DNA of 64,000 bases from Allotamlana fucoidanivorans (GTDB lineage: Bacteria > Bacteroidota > Bacteroidia > Flavobacteriales > Flavobacteriaceae): the NCBI RefSeq assembly GCF_006265225.1, contig NZ_VDCS01000001.1, positions 248,001 through 312,000 of the forward strand, in the 5' to 3' direction. Shown piece by piece: positions 50,450 to 59,108 of the stretch (its first letter is position 1; every line of letters begins with the position of its first letter). Under the pieces are notes generated by a model. It was not told the origin of the DNA. It saw nothing but the letters and a program-made list of their open reading frames with translations, and searched no databases. A program made the position numbers and the translations under genes.

Positions 50450-50935
50450 ATGGCTGTTCATAAATTTATTTTAGATGATACGTTTCATGAAGCTTTATAC
50501 ACTTTAATAGCAATACATTGTAGGCTTGAAGATTACAGATTAGCCTATTTGTTAAATAAATATTTAGGTACAGAGCTCAAAAGAAAACCTTCTGATTTAG
50601 ATTTTAAACAAGGTAAATCCTCATATTCAATTTATGAATGGGAAGATGAGAGACAACTAATAGTTTGGAGCTTGGTATCAAATATTTGTAAGACCGAAGA
50701 ATTTCAGCAAAGACAATATGAATCGTTATTCGATTCGAAAGAAAAAATAATAAAAACGAATTATCTGTTGCCTGAATATAAAACTGTAAATTATTTTTTG
50801 AAAATAGAGAGCGAGTTCAGTTTTAGTAAAGAAAAGTATATTGTTGATAGTATACTAAAAATACCCCAAATTGCAACCGCCTACAGTATTGATTCGAGTC
50901 AATTGAAATCTAAAGACAATTTAATTTTTAACTAA
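50450..50935 (+). CDS. IPExxxVDY family protein
   Basis: A 161-residue soluble protein of a family restricted to Flavobacteriales. The naming motif appears here as LPEYKTVNYF, a variant of IPExxxVDY with Leu for Ile and Asn for Asp. The rest is mixed alpha/beta with conserved ALYTLIAIHCRLEDYRLAY near the start. Function is unknown. Its stop overlaps the pyk start by one base, so it is coupled to glycolysis, as is typical for this family. Confidence 0.9.
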   Translation: MAVHKFILDDTFHEALYTLIAIHCRLEDYRLAYLLNKYLGTELKRKPSDLDFKQGKSSYSIYEWEDERQLIVWSLVSNICKTEEFQQRQYESLFDSKEKIIKTNYLLPEYKTVNYFLKIESEFSFSKEKYIVDSILKIPQIATAYSIDSSQLKSKDNLIFN

Positions 50936-52380
50936 TGTCAACAACAACAAAAAAAACAAAAATAGTTGCTACTCTCGGACCAGCAACCAGTTCAAAAGAG
51001 GTTTTAAAGGGTATGCTTGAAGCGGGAGCAAATGTTTTTAGAATAAACTTTTCTCATGCCGATTATAATGACGTTGCTGAACGCGTTAAAATGATTCGTG
51101 AGTTGAATGAAGAGTATGGCTTTACAGCAGCAATTCTAGCCGATTTACAAGGGCCAAAGCTTCGTGTGGGTGTGATGAAAGAAGAAGTAATCGTTAACCC
51201 TGGTGATGAGATTATTTTTGCCACCGGAGAACGATTTGAAGGGACTAAAGATCGTGTTTACATGACCTACAAGAACTTTCCTCAAGATGCCAAACCAGGA
51301 GAACGTATTCTTTTAGATGATGGTAAATTGATTTTTGAAGTGGTGTCTTCAGATAATAAAACTGAAGTAACGGCAAAAGTAATTCAAGGCGGACCATTAA
51401 AATCGAAAAAAGGAGTTAACCTTCCAAATACTAACATTTCTCAACCAGCATTAACAAAAAAAGATATTGAAGATGCTATTTTTGCTATCAGCCAAGAGGT
51501 AGATTGGATTGCGTTGTCATTTGTACGTCATGCTGAAGATTTAATGCAATTGAGAGATTTGATTAAAGAGCATGCCGAATATAAAATACCTATTGTTGCG
51601 AAAATTGAGAAACCAGAGGCTATTGAAAATATAGATAAAATTGTAGCACATTGTGATGGTTTGATGGTAGCACGTGGCGATTTAGGTGTTGAAATTCCTG
51701 CAGAAGAGGTGCCTTTAATACAAAAGCAATTGGTGCTTCGTGCAAAACGAGCTAGAATTCCAGTTATTATTGCTACTCAAATGATGGAAACTATGATTTC
51801 TAGTTTAACGCCAACACGAGCAGAGGTGAATGATGTGGCAAACTCGGTTATGGATGGCGCTGATGCTGTGATGCTTTCGGGAGAAACTTCTGTCGGGAAA
51901 TATCCAGTTGAGGTTATTCAAAAAATGTCCGATATTTTGAAAACGGTTGAAAACTCGGCACTTATTCAAGTGCCTCAAATGCCGCCACATATTCGTACAA
52001 ATCGTTATATCACAAAATCAATTTGTTATCACGCAGCCAATATGGCTAATGAGATTAATGCAAAAGCCATTTCTACATTGACCAATAGTGGGTACACAGC
52101 GTTCCAAATTTCGGCATGGCGTCCGTCATGTCATATTTTAGTATTTACTTCAAATAAACGCATACTAACACGTTTAAGTTTGTTATGGGGTGTACGTGCT
52201 TTTTATTATGATAGATTTGTTAGTACTGATGAGACAATAGAAGATGTAAACGCTATTGCTTGTAAAATGGGTTATCTAGAAGTGGGTGATATGCTTATAA
52301 GTTTAGCAGCTATGCCAATTCAAGAAAAGGGTATGGTAAATACACTTCGTGTAACTGAAATAGAAAATTGTAATTTCTAA
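50935..52380 (+). CDS. pyk: Pyruvate kinase
   Basis: Last step of glycolysis, 481 residues. Motifs are KIVATLGPATSS at the N-terminus, FRINFSHADY, LADLQGPKLRVG, the active-site lysine region PIVAKIEKPEAIEN, MVARGDLGVEIP and ATQMMETMISSLTPTRAEV. The C-terminal allosteric domain is short and ends at ENCNF. It is co-transcribed with the IPExxxVDY gene and closed by a strong terminator. Confidence 0.97.
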   Translation: MSTTTKKTKIVATLGPATSSKEVLKGMLEAGANVFRINFSHADYNDVAERVKMIRELNEEYGFTAAILADLQGPKLRVGVMKEEVIVNPGDEIIFATGERFEGTKDRVYMTYKNFPQDAKPGERILLDDGKLIFEVVSSDNKTEVTAKVIQGGPLKSKKGVNLPNTNISQPALTKKDIEDAIFAISQEVDWIALSFVRHAEDLMQLRDLIKEHAEYKIPIVAKIEKPEAIENIDKIVAHCDGLMVARGDLGVEIPAEEVPLIQKQLVLRAKRARIPVIIATQMMETMISSLTPTRAEVNDVANSVMDGADAVMLSGETSVGKYPVEVIQKMSDILKTVENSALIQVPQMPPHIRTNRYITKSICYHAANMANEINAKAISTLTNSGYTAFQISAWRPSCHILVFTSNKRILTRLSLLWGVRAFYYDRFVSTDETIEDVNAIACKMGYLEVGDMLISLAAMPIQEKGMVNTLRVTEIENCNF

Positions 52381-52396
52381 TTGTATAGATAGAATA

Positions 52397-52434
52397 CCAT
52401 AAAAAAGCCACCAATTTTGGTGGCTTTTTTATGG
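52397..52434 (+). terminator. intrinsic terminator of pyk
   Basis: Perfect 16-bp stem (GCCACC/GGTGGC core, CCAT/ATGG base) with loop AATTTT and six T in the descending arm. The dinB remnant begins one base further on. Confidence 0.92.
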
Positions 52435-52509
52435 TTAAAACTTAAATTTAAGTTGTACACTAACCATTTTTTTATCAACAGAATTTTTTTTGGCTTCGGT
52501 ATTTAGGTT
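52435..52509 (-). pseudogene. Remnant of a dinB 3' end
   Basis: On the minus strand the 75 bases translate as NLNTEAKKNSVDKKMVSVQL, then KFKF and a stop. This matches the last residues of the intact DinB 1.7 kb away (NLNTEAKKN, KKVSVQLKF), with substitutions and a four-residue deletion. No start codon or polymerase body is attached. Homology begins right after the stop of the DUF1080 gene. It reads as a leftover 3' end from an insertion or replacement at dinB. Confidence 0.75.
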
Positions 52510-52513
52510 ATAA

Positions 52514-53416
52514 TCAGAAAAGTGCTTTTTGTTCCGGAGTCAATGAATCTATTTCTCTAATTCTAATATCTTTAAAAAATATTTCGGCAGCTTCACTTTG
52601 CAATTGAATTTTCCCTTTGATAAGCGGTACAGAATTACCATTTTCATCTATATATCTAGAATTTTTTAAAATCATAACAACTTCTCCATTTACAACATGC
52701 AGACTTTTGCCTTCAAAACAGTATAAATCTAATGTGTTCCATTCATCATGAGGTTTTTCATAATTGCCACTTCTCAGGCAATAATTTCCGTAAGGCCCAT
52801 GCATGGTTATTGGTAAATAATCTTGAGACTCATGAGCTAAGGGGTTTAAATTAGATTCTGGTTTATAAGCTCTGATATCAATAGCAGAGTTTGCTTGACT
52901 CCAAAAATCACCGGTGTGTCCTTCCATAATTTGAAATTCTTGAGACAACATCCAAGACCTCCAAAATTCTGCTGCCATGGGACCTATAGAATGATATAGA
53001 ATTCCAGAATCTTTTAATAAATCTTTTCTGTAAGCCCATGTTTTATTCCCCCATTTATATTTAAGCTGAAAATGATAATTTTTAAATTCCTCTTTGGTTA
53101 CTAAACAACCGTAGTATTCTCCAGTATTTCTTATGATGGTGCCATCACCTTCTTGGATTGTTGTAAAAACATCATAACCAGGTTTGTTTAACCCAATTGG
53201 ACGAACTAGTTCTCCTTGTTCATTTTTGGGTTGAGTACCATCGTACCCTGGTTGTATTTGATAACTTAAATAAGTATCCCATTTTGATAGATCCTTGTCT
53301 ATTAAATTAACCCAAGTACCAGCTTCAAGTATTTCTAGAGGTTGTTGATTTTTAACTTGTTTGGAGCAGGATAATAAAAGGAAAATTAGGCAAAAAGCTA
53401 TTTTGTGAAGTGTCAT
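52514..53416 (-). CDS. DUF1080 (3-keto-disaccharide hydrolase-like) lipoprotein
   Basis: A 300-residue exported lipoprotein: MTLHKIAFCLIFLLLSC gives lipobox LLSC. The mature part is a single concanavalin-like DUF1080 domain with WVNLIDKDLSKWDTYLSY, FKNYHFQLKYKWG, GDFWSQANSAIDIRAY and HDEWNTLDLYCFEGKSLHVV. The family includes periplasmic enzymes that cleave 3-keto-glycosides. It is divergent from an exported VOC protein. The pair lies between a dinB 3'-end remnant and intact dinB and so looks like a recent arrival. Confidence 0.88.
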   Translation of the reverse strand: MTLHKIAFCLIFLLLSCSKQVKNQQPLEILEAGTWVNLIDKDLSKWDTYLSYQIQPGYDGTQPKNEQGELVRPIGLNKPGYDVFTTIQEGDGTIIRNTGEYYGCLVTKEEFKNYHFQLKYKWGNKTWAYRKDLLKDSGILYHSIGPMAAEFWRSWMLSQEFQIMEGHTGDFWSQANSAIDIRAYKPESNLNPLAHESQDYLPITMHGPYGNYCLRSGNYEKPHDEWNTLDLYCFEGKSLHVVNGEVVMILKNSRYIDENGNSVPLIKGKIQLQSEAAEIFFKDIRIREIDSLTPEQKALF

Positions 53417-53624
53417 TATTATTACAGATTAGTTTGCTTAAAGAATTCATGAAGTAAATTACAAAATTTCATAGCTTTTAAAGTTAAAAAACCAGATTTA
53501 AAAACAGTTGTTCAGTTTTTTATTAGTGGTTGCTTCATACATTCTGAGGTTTTTTATCTAAGTTTAGCAGTAAAATGAACCACTAACTATATAAACTAAA
53601 CTTGTTATGATAATTAATATTAAT

Positions 53625-54152
53625 ATGAACAAAAAAGAAAACAACACGAGTTTGAATTTTATTTTCAGAGGCTGCCTAATAGCCATGTTCCTTCTTACTG
53701 GTGCAGGATATAGTTTTGCTCAGAATGCCGATTCTAAGGTTGTGGATGAAGTCAAGACACAAGCCAGAGTAACTGGATTGAGATACATATGTGTCCATGT
53801 ACTTCAACTTGAGAAAAGTTTAAAATTGTATCGGGAGATTCTTGGTTTTAAGATGTCTGATGCCGAAGTGCTTCACGGACAGGGTATTGAAGGCATGCTA
53901 GTAATGAAGTTAAAGACAGATGATTTAACCATTGGACTTTCACTTACTGCACCTGAATACCTCCATACCATAGGCCCCATTGGAAACACCAACCACAATC
54001 ACTTCATGCTAAAAGTGAATGACATTGTTACTATTGGGGATAAACTAAAAGCAGAGGGCTACGAGTTAGAAAATGAGCATTATGCTCGGGACAAATACAC
54101 TTTTTTCGTGGGGCCCAATGGCGAAATTATAGGACTTTCTGCATGGGATTAA
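53625..54152 (+). CDS. Exported VOC-family (glyoxalase-like) protein
   Basis: A 175-residue protein with an N-terminal signal peptide (FIFRGCLIAMFLLTGAGYSF, cleavage near AQN), unusual because most VOC proteins are cytoplasmic. The mature part has one VOC module: LRYICVHVLQLEKSLKLYRE, GFKMSDAEVLHGQG, then NHNHFMLKVNDIVTIGDKL and KYTFFVGPNGEIIGLSAW. A metal site from His in CVHV, the NHNH histidines and a Glu near the end is plausible. Substrate is unknown. I start at MNKKENN; a further ATG lies six codons upstream. Confidence 0.85.
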   Translation: MNKKENNTSLNFIFRGCLIAMFLLTGAGYSFAQNADSKVVDEVKTQARVTGLRYICVHVLQLEKSLKLYREILGFKMSDAEVLHGQGIEGMLVMKLKTDDLTIGLSLTAPEYLHTIGPIGNTNHNHFMLKVNDIVTIGDKLKAEGYELENEHYARDKYTFFVGPNGEIIGLSAWD

Positions 54153-54156
54153 TATA

Positions 54157-54174
54157 AGCAAAGCAGGTTTGCTT
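54157..54174 (+). terminator. weak terminator candidate after the VOC gene
   Basis: AAGCAAA/TTTGCTT stem with 4-base loop followed by only a short T stretch, between two convergent genes. Confidence 0.35.
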
Positions 54175-54185
54175 TTAGAATTGAT

Positions 54186-55295
54186 TTAAAAGTCAAATTT
54201 TAATTGTACACTAACCTTTTTATTAAGACTAAGCCCAGCAGTATTTTTTTTGGCTTCGGTATTTAAATTAGACAATGAAATACCTAATAACCTCACAGAA
54301 TTGTTCAATGATTCTTGGTACAGTAAATCTTTGGCGGTATCCAGTATTAGAGCCTTATCGTTTATAAAATAAGTCAGCGTTTTACTTCTTGTATGAAGTG
54401 TAAAATCACTATACTTTATTTTTAGAGTAATCGTTTTCCCAGATATTTTGCTTTTTTTCAATCGGTTTGATACTTCTTCAGCAATATGATCTAACTTTTG
54501 TAACATGAATATTTCAGAAGATAAGTTTTCGCTAAAAGTACGCTCAGCTGCCAAGCTTTTTCGTTGACGATTTGGTGTTACCGGACTGTTGTGAATACCT
54601 CTCACAATGTAGTAAAAATAGCGTCCAGATTTGCCAAAATGGGTATCTAAATATTCCAAAGATTTTTGTTTTAAATCTAGTCCCGTAAATATGCCCTTTT
54701 GATACATTTTTTCGGTAGTTACCTTACCAACGCCGTAAAATTTACGAATGTCTAAAGTTTCTAAAAATGATATAACCTCTTCTGGATTTACGGTTTTTTG
54801 TCCGTTAGGTTTGTTGTAGTCGCTTGCAATTTTGGCAATGAATTTATTAATTGAGATACCAGCCGATGCAGTTAATCCTATCTCATTCAAAATACGTGCT
54901 CTTATTTCTTTGGCTATTAAAGAGGCGCTGGGATTTCCTTTTTTGTTTTCAGTAACATCTAAATAGGCTTCATCTAGAGATAGTGGTTCTACCAAGTCTG
55001 TATAGTCGTGAAAAATCGCTCTAATTTGTTTTGAAATTTCATGGTAACGTTCAAAACGAGGCTTAACAAAAACTAGTTCAGGACAAAGTTTCACAGCCAG
55101 ATTTCCGGCCATAGCACTTTTCACTCCAAATGTCCTTGCCTCGTAACTTGCGGCACTTATCACACCGCGTTTTCCGTCGCCGCCAACCGCAATAGGTTTG
55201 CCCTTTAAGTTTGGATTATCTAATTGTTCTACAGAGGCATAAAACGCGTCCATATCTACATGAATGATTTTCCTTATTGGCGGTTTGGTATACAT
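54186..55295 (-). CDS. dinB: DNA polymerase IV (Y family)
   Basis: Translesion polymerase with 369 residues. The palm motifs are HVDMDAFYASVEQ, AASYEARTFGVKSAM and SLDEAYLDVTE; helix-hairpin-helix DNA binding follows at KFYGVGKVTTEKM, then a little-finger domain. The C-terminal QLKFDF is a possible beta-clamp-binding end (inference). A diverged copy of its last 25 codons lies beyond the DUF1080-VOC pair. Confidence 0.96.
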   Translation of the reverse strand: MYTKPPIRKIIHVDMDAFYASVEQLDNPNLKGKPIAVGGDGKRGVISAASYEARTFGVKSAMAGNLAVKLCPELVFVKPRFERYHEISKQIRAIFHDYTDLVEPLSLDEAYLDVTENKKGNPSASLIAKEIRARILNEIGLTASAGISINKFIAKIASDYNKPNGQKTVNPEEVISFLETLDIRKFYGVGKVTTEKMYQKGIFTGLDLKQKSLEYLDTHFGKSGRYFYYIVRGIHNSPVTPNRQRKSLAAERTFSENLSSEIFMLQKLDHIAEEVSNRLKKSKISGKTITLKIKYSDFTLHTRSKTLTYFINDKALILDTAKDLLYQESLNNSVRLLGISLSNLNTEAKKNTAGLSLNKKVSVQLKFDF

Positions 55296-55359
55296 ACTGT
55301 AAATTTAACCATTAAATGTGTTTTTATGAGTATCTTTCCAAAGCGTATTGCAAAGTTAT

Positions 55360-55836
55360 ATGGAAGAAATTGAAAGAAAGTTTTTAGTAAAATCTGATGC
55401 GTTTAAAGCAGAAGCCTTTAAGCAAACAAGAATTTGTCAAGGGTTTTTAAATACGCACAAATCACGCACGGTTAGGGTAAGATTAAAAGGAGAGTTTGGA
55501 TTTATTACGGTAAAAGGCATATCTTCTGATGATGGATTGAGCCGGTTTGAATGGGAAAAAGAAATACCAAAACAAGAAGCTGAGGCCTTGTTAAAATTGT
55601 GCGAACCTTCCATAATTGATAAGTTGCGTTACGAGGTTAAGGTGGGTAACCATGTTTTTGAAATAGATCAATTCTTTGGTGATAATGATGGTTTGGTTGT
55701 CGCAGAAATTGAATTGGGTTCAAAAAACGAAAAATTTATAAAACCCAAATGGTTAGGTAAAGAGGTAACAGGAGATATTAAGTATTATAATGCCGTTTTA
55801 AGTAAGCAGCCCTTTAGTACATGGGCGTTTAAATAG
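55360..55836 (+). CDS. CYTH domain protein (class IV adenylate cyclase / triphosphatase-like)
   Basis: A 158-residue protein starting with the diagnostic EIERKFLVKS. It also has RVRLKGEFGFITVKG, SRFEWEKEIP, KLRYEV and GLVVAEIELGS, the charged strands that line the CYTH tunnel and bind triphosphate and metal. Bacterial relatives are usually inorganic triphosphatases; adenylate cyclase activity is less likely. I start at MEEIERKF because the family begins there. Confidence 0.92.
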   Translation: MEEIERKFLVKSDAFKAEAFKQTRICQGFLNTHKSRTVRVRLKGEFGFITVKGISSDDGLSRFEWEKEIPKQEAEALLKLCEPSIIDKLRYEVKVGNHVFEIDQFFGDNDGLVVAEIELGSKNEKFIKPKWLGKEVTGDIKYYNAVLSKQPFSTWAFK

Positions 55837-55842
55837 TAAATT

Positions 55843-56376
55843 ATGAAAATATTATTTGTACAGTTATTGGTGATTTTTGTTGCAGTTGGATGCAAAAATG
55901 AAAAGCAAGTAAATCAAGAATTAGAGGATGTTGAAACTATTACAGAGGTAGTTGTTGATAGCATTATTGAAGAGGTTGAGTCTGTTAAAACAACAAAACA
56001 AATTAAAGCAGAATTAAAAAGTAAAGGGTTTAAAATTTTTGACTACGTTGATGAAACAACCCAAGACACCATTTTGATGCAACAGTATTTTATGGCATTT
56101 TTAAAAGCAGGACCTATAAGAGGACAAAACGAAGAAGAATCAGCTGAGTTACAAGAACAACATCTGGCTCATTTATCAAAAATGTATGAATTGGGTTATG
56201 CTGATATTTCTGGGCCTTTTGGAGATGATGGCGAGATTAGAGGTGTGACCATTTATAACGTTCCAACATTAAAAATGGCAGATAGTTTAGCCAATGCAGA
56301 TCCTATGGTAAAGGCGGGCCGATTAAAAATTGAGATTCACCCTTGGTGGGCGGCAAAAGGCTTTCAATTGAGATAA
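55843..56376 (+). CDS. YciI-like domain lipoprotein
   Basis: A 177-residue protein with a lipoprotein signal (MKILFVQLLVIFVAVGC). An acidic linker (VETITEVVVDSIIEEVESV) is followed by a YciI-like domain at residues 65-177: YFMAFLKAGPIRGQNEEES, LQEQHLAHLSKMYELGYADI, GPFGDDGEIRGVTIYNV and HPWWAAKG. YciI proteins are normally small and cytoplasmic, so export and anchoring are unusual. It starts 6 bases after the CYTH gene and abuts the next gene, suggesting a three-gene operon. Confidence 0.82.
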   Translation: MKILFVQLLVIFVAVGCKNEKQVNQELEDVETITEVVVDSIIEEVESVKTTKQIKAELKSKGFKIFDYVDETTQDTILMQQYFMAFLKAGPIRGQNEEESAELQEQHLAHLSKMYELGYADISGPFGDDGEIRGVTIYNVPTLKMADSLANADPMVKAGRLKIEIHPWWAAKGFQLR

Positions 56377-57252
56377 ATGATGAATTTCTTAAGAGCATTC
56401 GTTTTTTGCGTAAATCTGCTCATAATTCTTGCATTATTGTTGTTGCATTTTTTTGTAAAAGACGCAACCTATCAATCGTCCTTGTGGTTTTATACCTTCC
56501 CTTTACCCTTAATTATTATGGTGGTTTTAGGGATGTCTATAGTTTTAGGTAAAAAAATGAAATACAATATATGGATAGCCAGTGTGTTATTCTTGATTTG
56601 GGTGGGAAGAAGTTTTTCATTTAACTTTTCTAAAACATCAAAGCCAGATGATGTAAAGATTGTTTTTTGGAATGCCTCAAGAGATAATGACTATAAAAAA
56701 GCTTTAGACATAAATAAAGAGATACCTGACCTTTTGGTTTTAACAGAAGCTGTTCATTCCGATGTTCAGGATGTAATACCTGACCACCCCTTTTTTCATT
56801 TTTATAAATCAAAAGGTGAATTAAAAATATTGTCTAAAACCCCCATTTTAGTTAAGCTAGATACGGTTTCTGATTTTAATACTAATGTTGTGCATTTTCA
56901 AACAGCACATACAAACTTTTACGCAATAGATGCACAAGGAAGCACAGATGTGCCAAGATCTTGGGAGTGGCGTTTTGTTAATTCTATCATTAAGGTAGAA
57001 GAAAACACTGTTATTCTTGGCGATTTTAATATCCCCTATGAATCTATATTTTTAAAAAAGTTGAAGTCTAATTATGTTCACTTTTTTTATGGAAATGGTA
57101 TAGGGTTTAGAGAAACCTGGTTTTGGGGTATCCCTTTACTTTCTTTAGATCAAATTTGGGTGTCTAAAGATATTGAGATAGTATGTTCAACGAAACGAAA
57201 TACATGGGTTTCAGATCATAGTATGATAAAAACGGTGGTGAGAAAGCCTTAG
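56377..57252 (+). CDS. Endonuclease/exonuclease/phosphatase (EEP) family membrane protein
   Basis: A 291-residue protein with three N-terminal transmembrane helices (residues 5-27, 37-58 and 64-82). An EEP hydrolase domain follows, starting at VKIVFWNASRD. Catalytic motifs are LVLTEA (Glu), VILGDFNIPY (Asp, Asn) and VSDHSMIK (Asp, His). The active domain probably faces the periplasm. The substrate (phosphodiester or sphingolipid-like) is unknown. It begins at the base following the YciI-like stop. Confidence 0.87.
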   Translation: MMNFLRAFVFCVNLLIILALLLLHFFVKDATYQSSLWFYTFPLPLIIMVVLGMSIVLGKKMKYNIWIASVLFLIWVGRSFSFNFSKTSKPDDVKIVFWNASRDNDYKKALDINKEIPDLLVLTEAVHSDVQDVIPDHPFFHFYKSKGELKILSKTPILVKLDTVSDFNTNVVHFQTAHTNFYAIDAQGSTDVPRSWEWRFVNSIIKVEENTVILGDFNIPYESIFLKKLKSNYVHFFYGNGIGFRETWFWGIPLLSLDQIWVSKDIEIVCSTKRNTWVSDHSMIKTVVRKP

Positions 57253-57413
57253 TTTAATAAGTGTTTTAGGGTAAAAGTACTATCTCTATCTATAATACTG
57301 TTAATTAGAAATTGACAATGGTTTGATTCTATTAAATTTACAAAAAACAACATTATATTATTATATTCGTAATATATAATAAAAAAGTTAAAAAATCAAT
57401 AAAATAGTAAGGA

Positions 57414-58958
57414 ATGACTGTAAGTTTTGGAATAGATGATACGCTTGAAATTTTAGGTATAAAACATGTCAACGAAGGTTCGTCAACAGGTTTAAATCAG
57501 TTTTCAAATGGAGACCTCATTAAAAGTTATTCTCCAGTTGATGGCAGCCTAATAGGTAGTGTAAAAGCAACCACAAAAGTTGATTATGAACAGGTGGTAA
57601 ATGCTGCAACATCGGCGTTTAAAACTTGGCGATTGATGCCAGCACCAAAGCGAGGCGATATTGTACGACAATTTGGGGATAAACTTAGGGAAAAGAAAGA
57701 AGCTTTGGGTAAGTTGGTATCTTATGAAATGGGCAAAAGTTATCAAGAAGGATTAGGAGAAGTACAAGAAATGATTGATATCTGTGATTTTGCAGTGGGT
57801 TTATCCAGACAATTACATGGTTTAACAATGCATAGTGAACGTTTTGGTCATCGTATGTATGAGCAGTATCATCCACTAGGCGTAGTGGGAATCATTTCTG
57901 CCTTTAATTTTCCAGTTGCTGTTTGGTCATGGAATGTTGCTCTAGCATGGATTTGTGGTGATGTTTGTATATGGAAACCTAGTGAAAAAACACCGCTTTG
58001 TGGTATAGCTTGCCAAAATATGGCTGCTGAAGTTTTTGCAAAAAATAATTTACCTGAAGGTATATCGTGTTTAATAAACGGGGATTATAAGGTAGGTGAA
58101 TTTATGACTAAAGATAGTAGAATACCATTAATTTCAGCAACAGGCTCTACTAGAATGGGTAAAACTGTTGCGCAAGTGGTAGCTGCCAGATTAGGTAAAA
58201 CACTTTTAGAGTTAGGAGGAAACAATGCTATTATTGTAACACCAGACGCTGATATAAAAATGACGGTAATCGGTGCTGTTTTTGGAGCTGTAGGGACTGC
58301 TGGTCAACGATGTACATCTACACGACGGTTAATTATACATGAATCTATTTATAATCAAGTAAAACAAGCCATAGTTAAAGCCTATAATCAATTACGCATA
58401 GGAAATCCTTTAGATGAAAGTAACCATGTGGGGCCACTTATAGACTCGGGAGCGGTAGCTATGTATCAAAATGCATTGCATCAAGTTGTTGAAGAAGGAG
58501 GAACATTGATTGTTGAAGGCGGTCTGTTATCAGGTGTGGGCTATGAAAGTGGGTGTTATGTAAAACCAGCTATTGCAGAGGCGCAACCACATTTTAAAAT
58601 TGTACAACATGAAACTTTCGCACCCGTACTTTATTTATTGAAATATTCAGGAGCGGTTGAAGATGCCATAGCCATTCAAAATAATGTGGTTCAGGGCTTA
58701 TCTTCAGCTATAATGACACATAATTTAAGAGAAGCCGAGCAGTTTTTATCGCATGCGGGAAGCGATTGTGGTATTGCAAACGTAAATATTGGTACATCGG
58801 GAGCCGAAATTGGTGGTGCCTTTGGTGGCGAAAAGGAAACTGGGGGAGGTAGAGAATCGGGGTCTGATGCCTGGAAAATTTATATGCGCAGACAAACCAA
58901 TACGATTAATTATACTACAGATTTACCTTTGGCACAAGGTATTAAGTTTGATTTGTGA
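57414..58958 (+). CDS. Aldehyde dehydrogenase, ALDH7 type (alpha-aminoadipic semialdehyde dehydrogenase)
   Basis: NAD-dependent dehydrogenase of 514 residues. Catalytic Glu266 is in LLELGGNNA and Cys300 in AGQRCTSTRRL. The segment GHRMYEQYHPLGVVGIISAF and ISATGSTRMGK mark the ALDH7 (antiquitin) branch, whose usual role is oxidation of alpha-aminoadipic semialdehyde in lysine catabolism. Partner lysine genes are not in the window. It is monocistronic, with a terminator downstream. Confidence 0.9.
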   Translation: MTVSFGIDDTLEILGIKHVNEGSSTGLNQFSNGDLIKSYSPVDGSLIGSVKATTKVDYEQVVNAATSAFKTWRLMPAPKRGDIVRQFGDKLREKKEALGKLVSYEMGKSYQEGLGEVQEMIDICDFAVGLSRQLHGLTMHSERFGHRMYEQYHPLGVVGIISAFNFPVAVWSWNVALAWICGDVCIWKPSEKTPLCGIACQNMAAEVFAKNNLPEGISCLINGDYKVGEFMTKDSRIPLISATGSTRMGKTVAQVVAARLGKTLLELGGNNAIIVTPDADIKMTVIGAVFGAVGTAGQRCTSTRRLIIHESIYNQVKQAIVKAYNQLRIGNPLDESNHVGPLIDSGAVAMYQNALHQVVEEGGTLIVEGGLLSGVGYESGCYVKPAIAEAQPHFKIVQHETFAPVLYLLKYSGAVEDAIAIQNNVVQGLSSAIMTHNLREAEQFLSHAGSDCGIANVNIGTSGAEIGGAFGGEKETGGGRESGSDAWKIYMRRQTNTINYTTDLPLAQGIKFDL

Positions 58959-58981
58959 TTGAAAAAGGAAAAGTAAGTTAT

Positions 58982-59011
58982 AACCGATTCCTTTTAAGGG
59001 TCGGTTTTTTT
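58982..59011 (+). terminator. intrinsic terminator of the ALDH7 gene
   Basis: AACCGA/TCGGTT stem, extended inward by TTCC/GGG, followed by a run of T. Confidence 0.8.
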
Positions 59012-59108
59012 GTATCTTATCTATGAGGTAATTAAACCATTTCCCAATTTTTAAGTCTAAGCATACACTATAATGCTATCTTTCATAACTACTTTAAAAG
59101 TTCATTAC

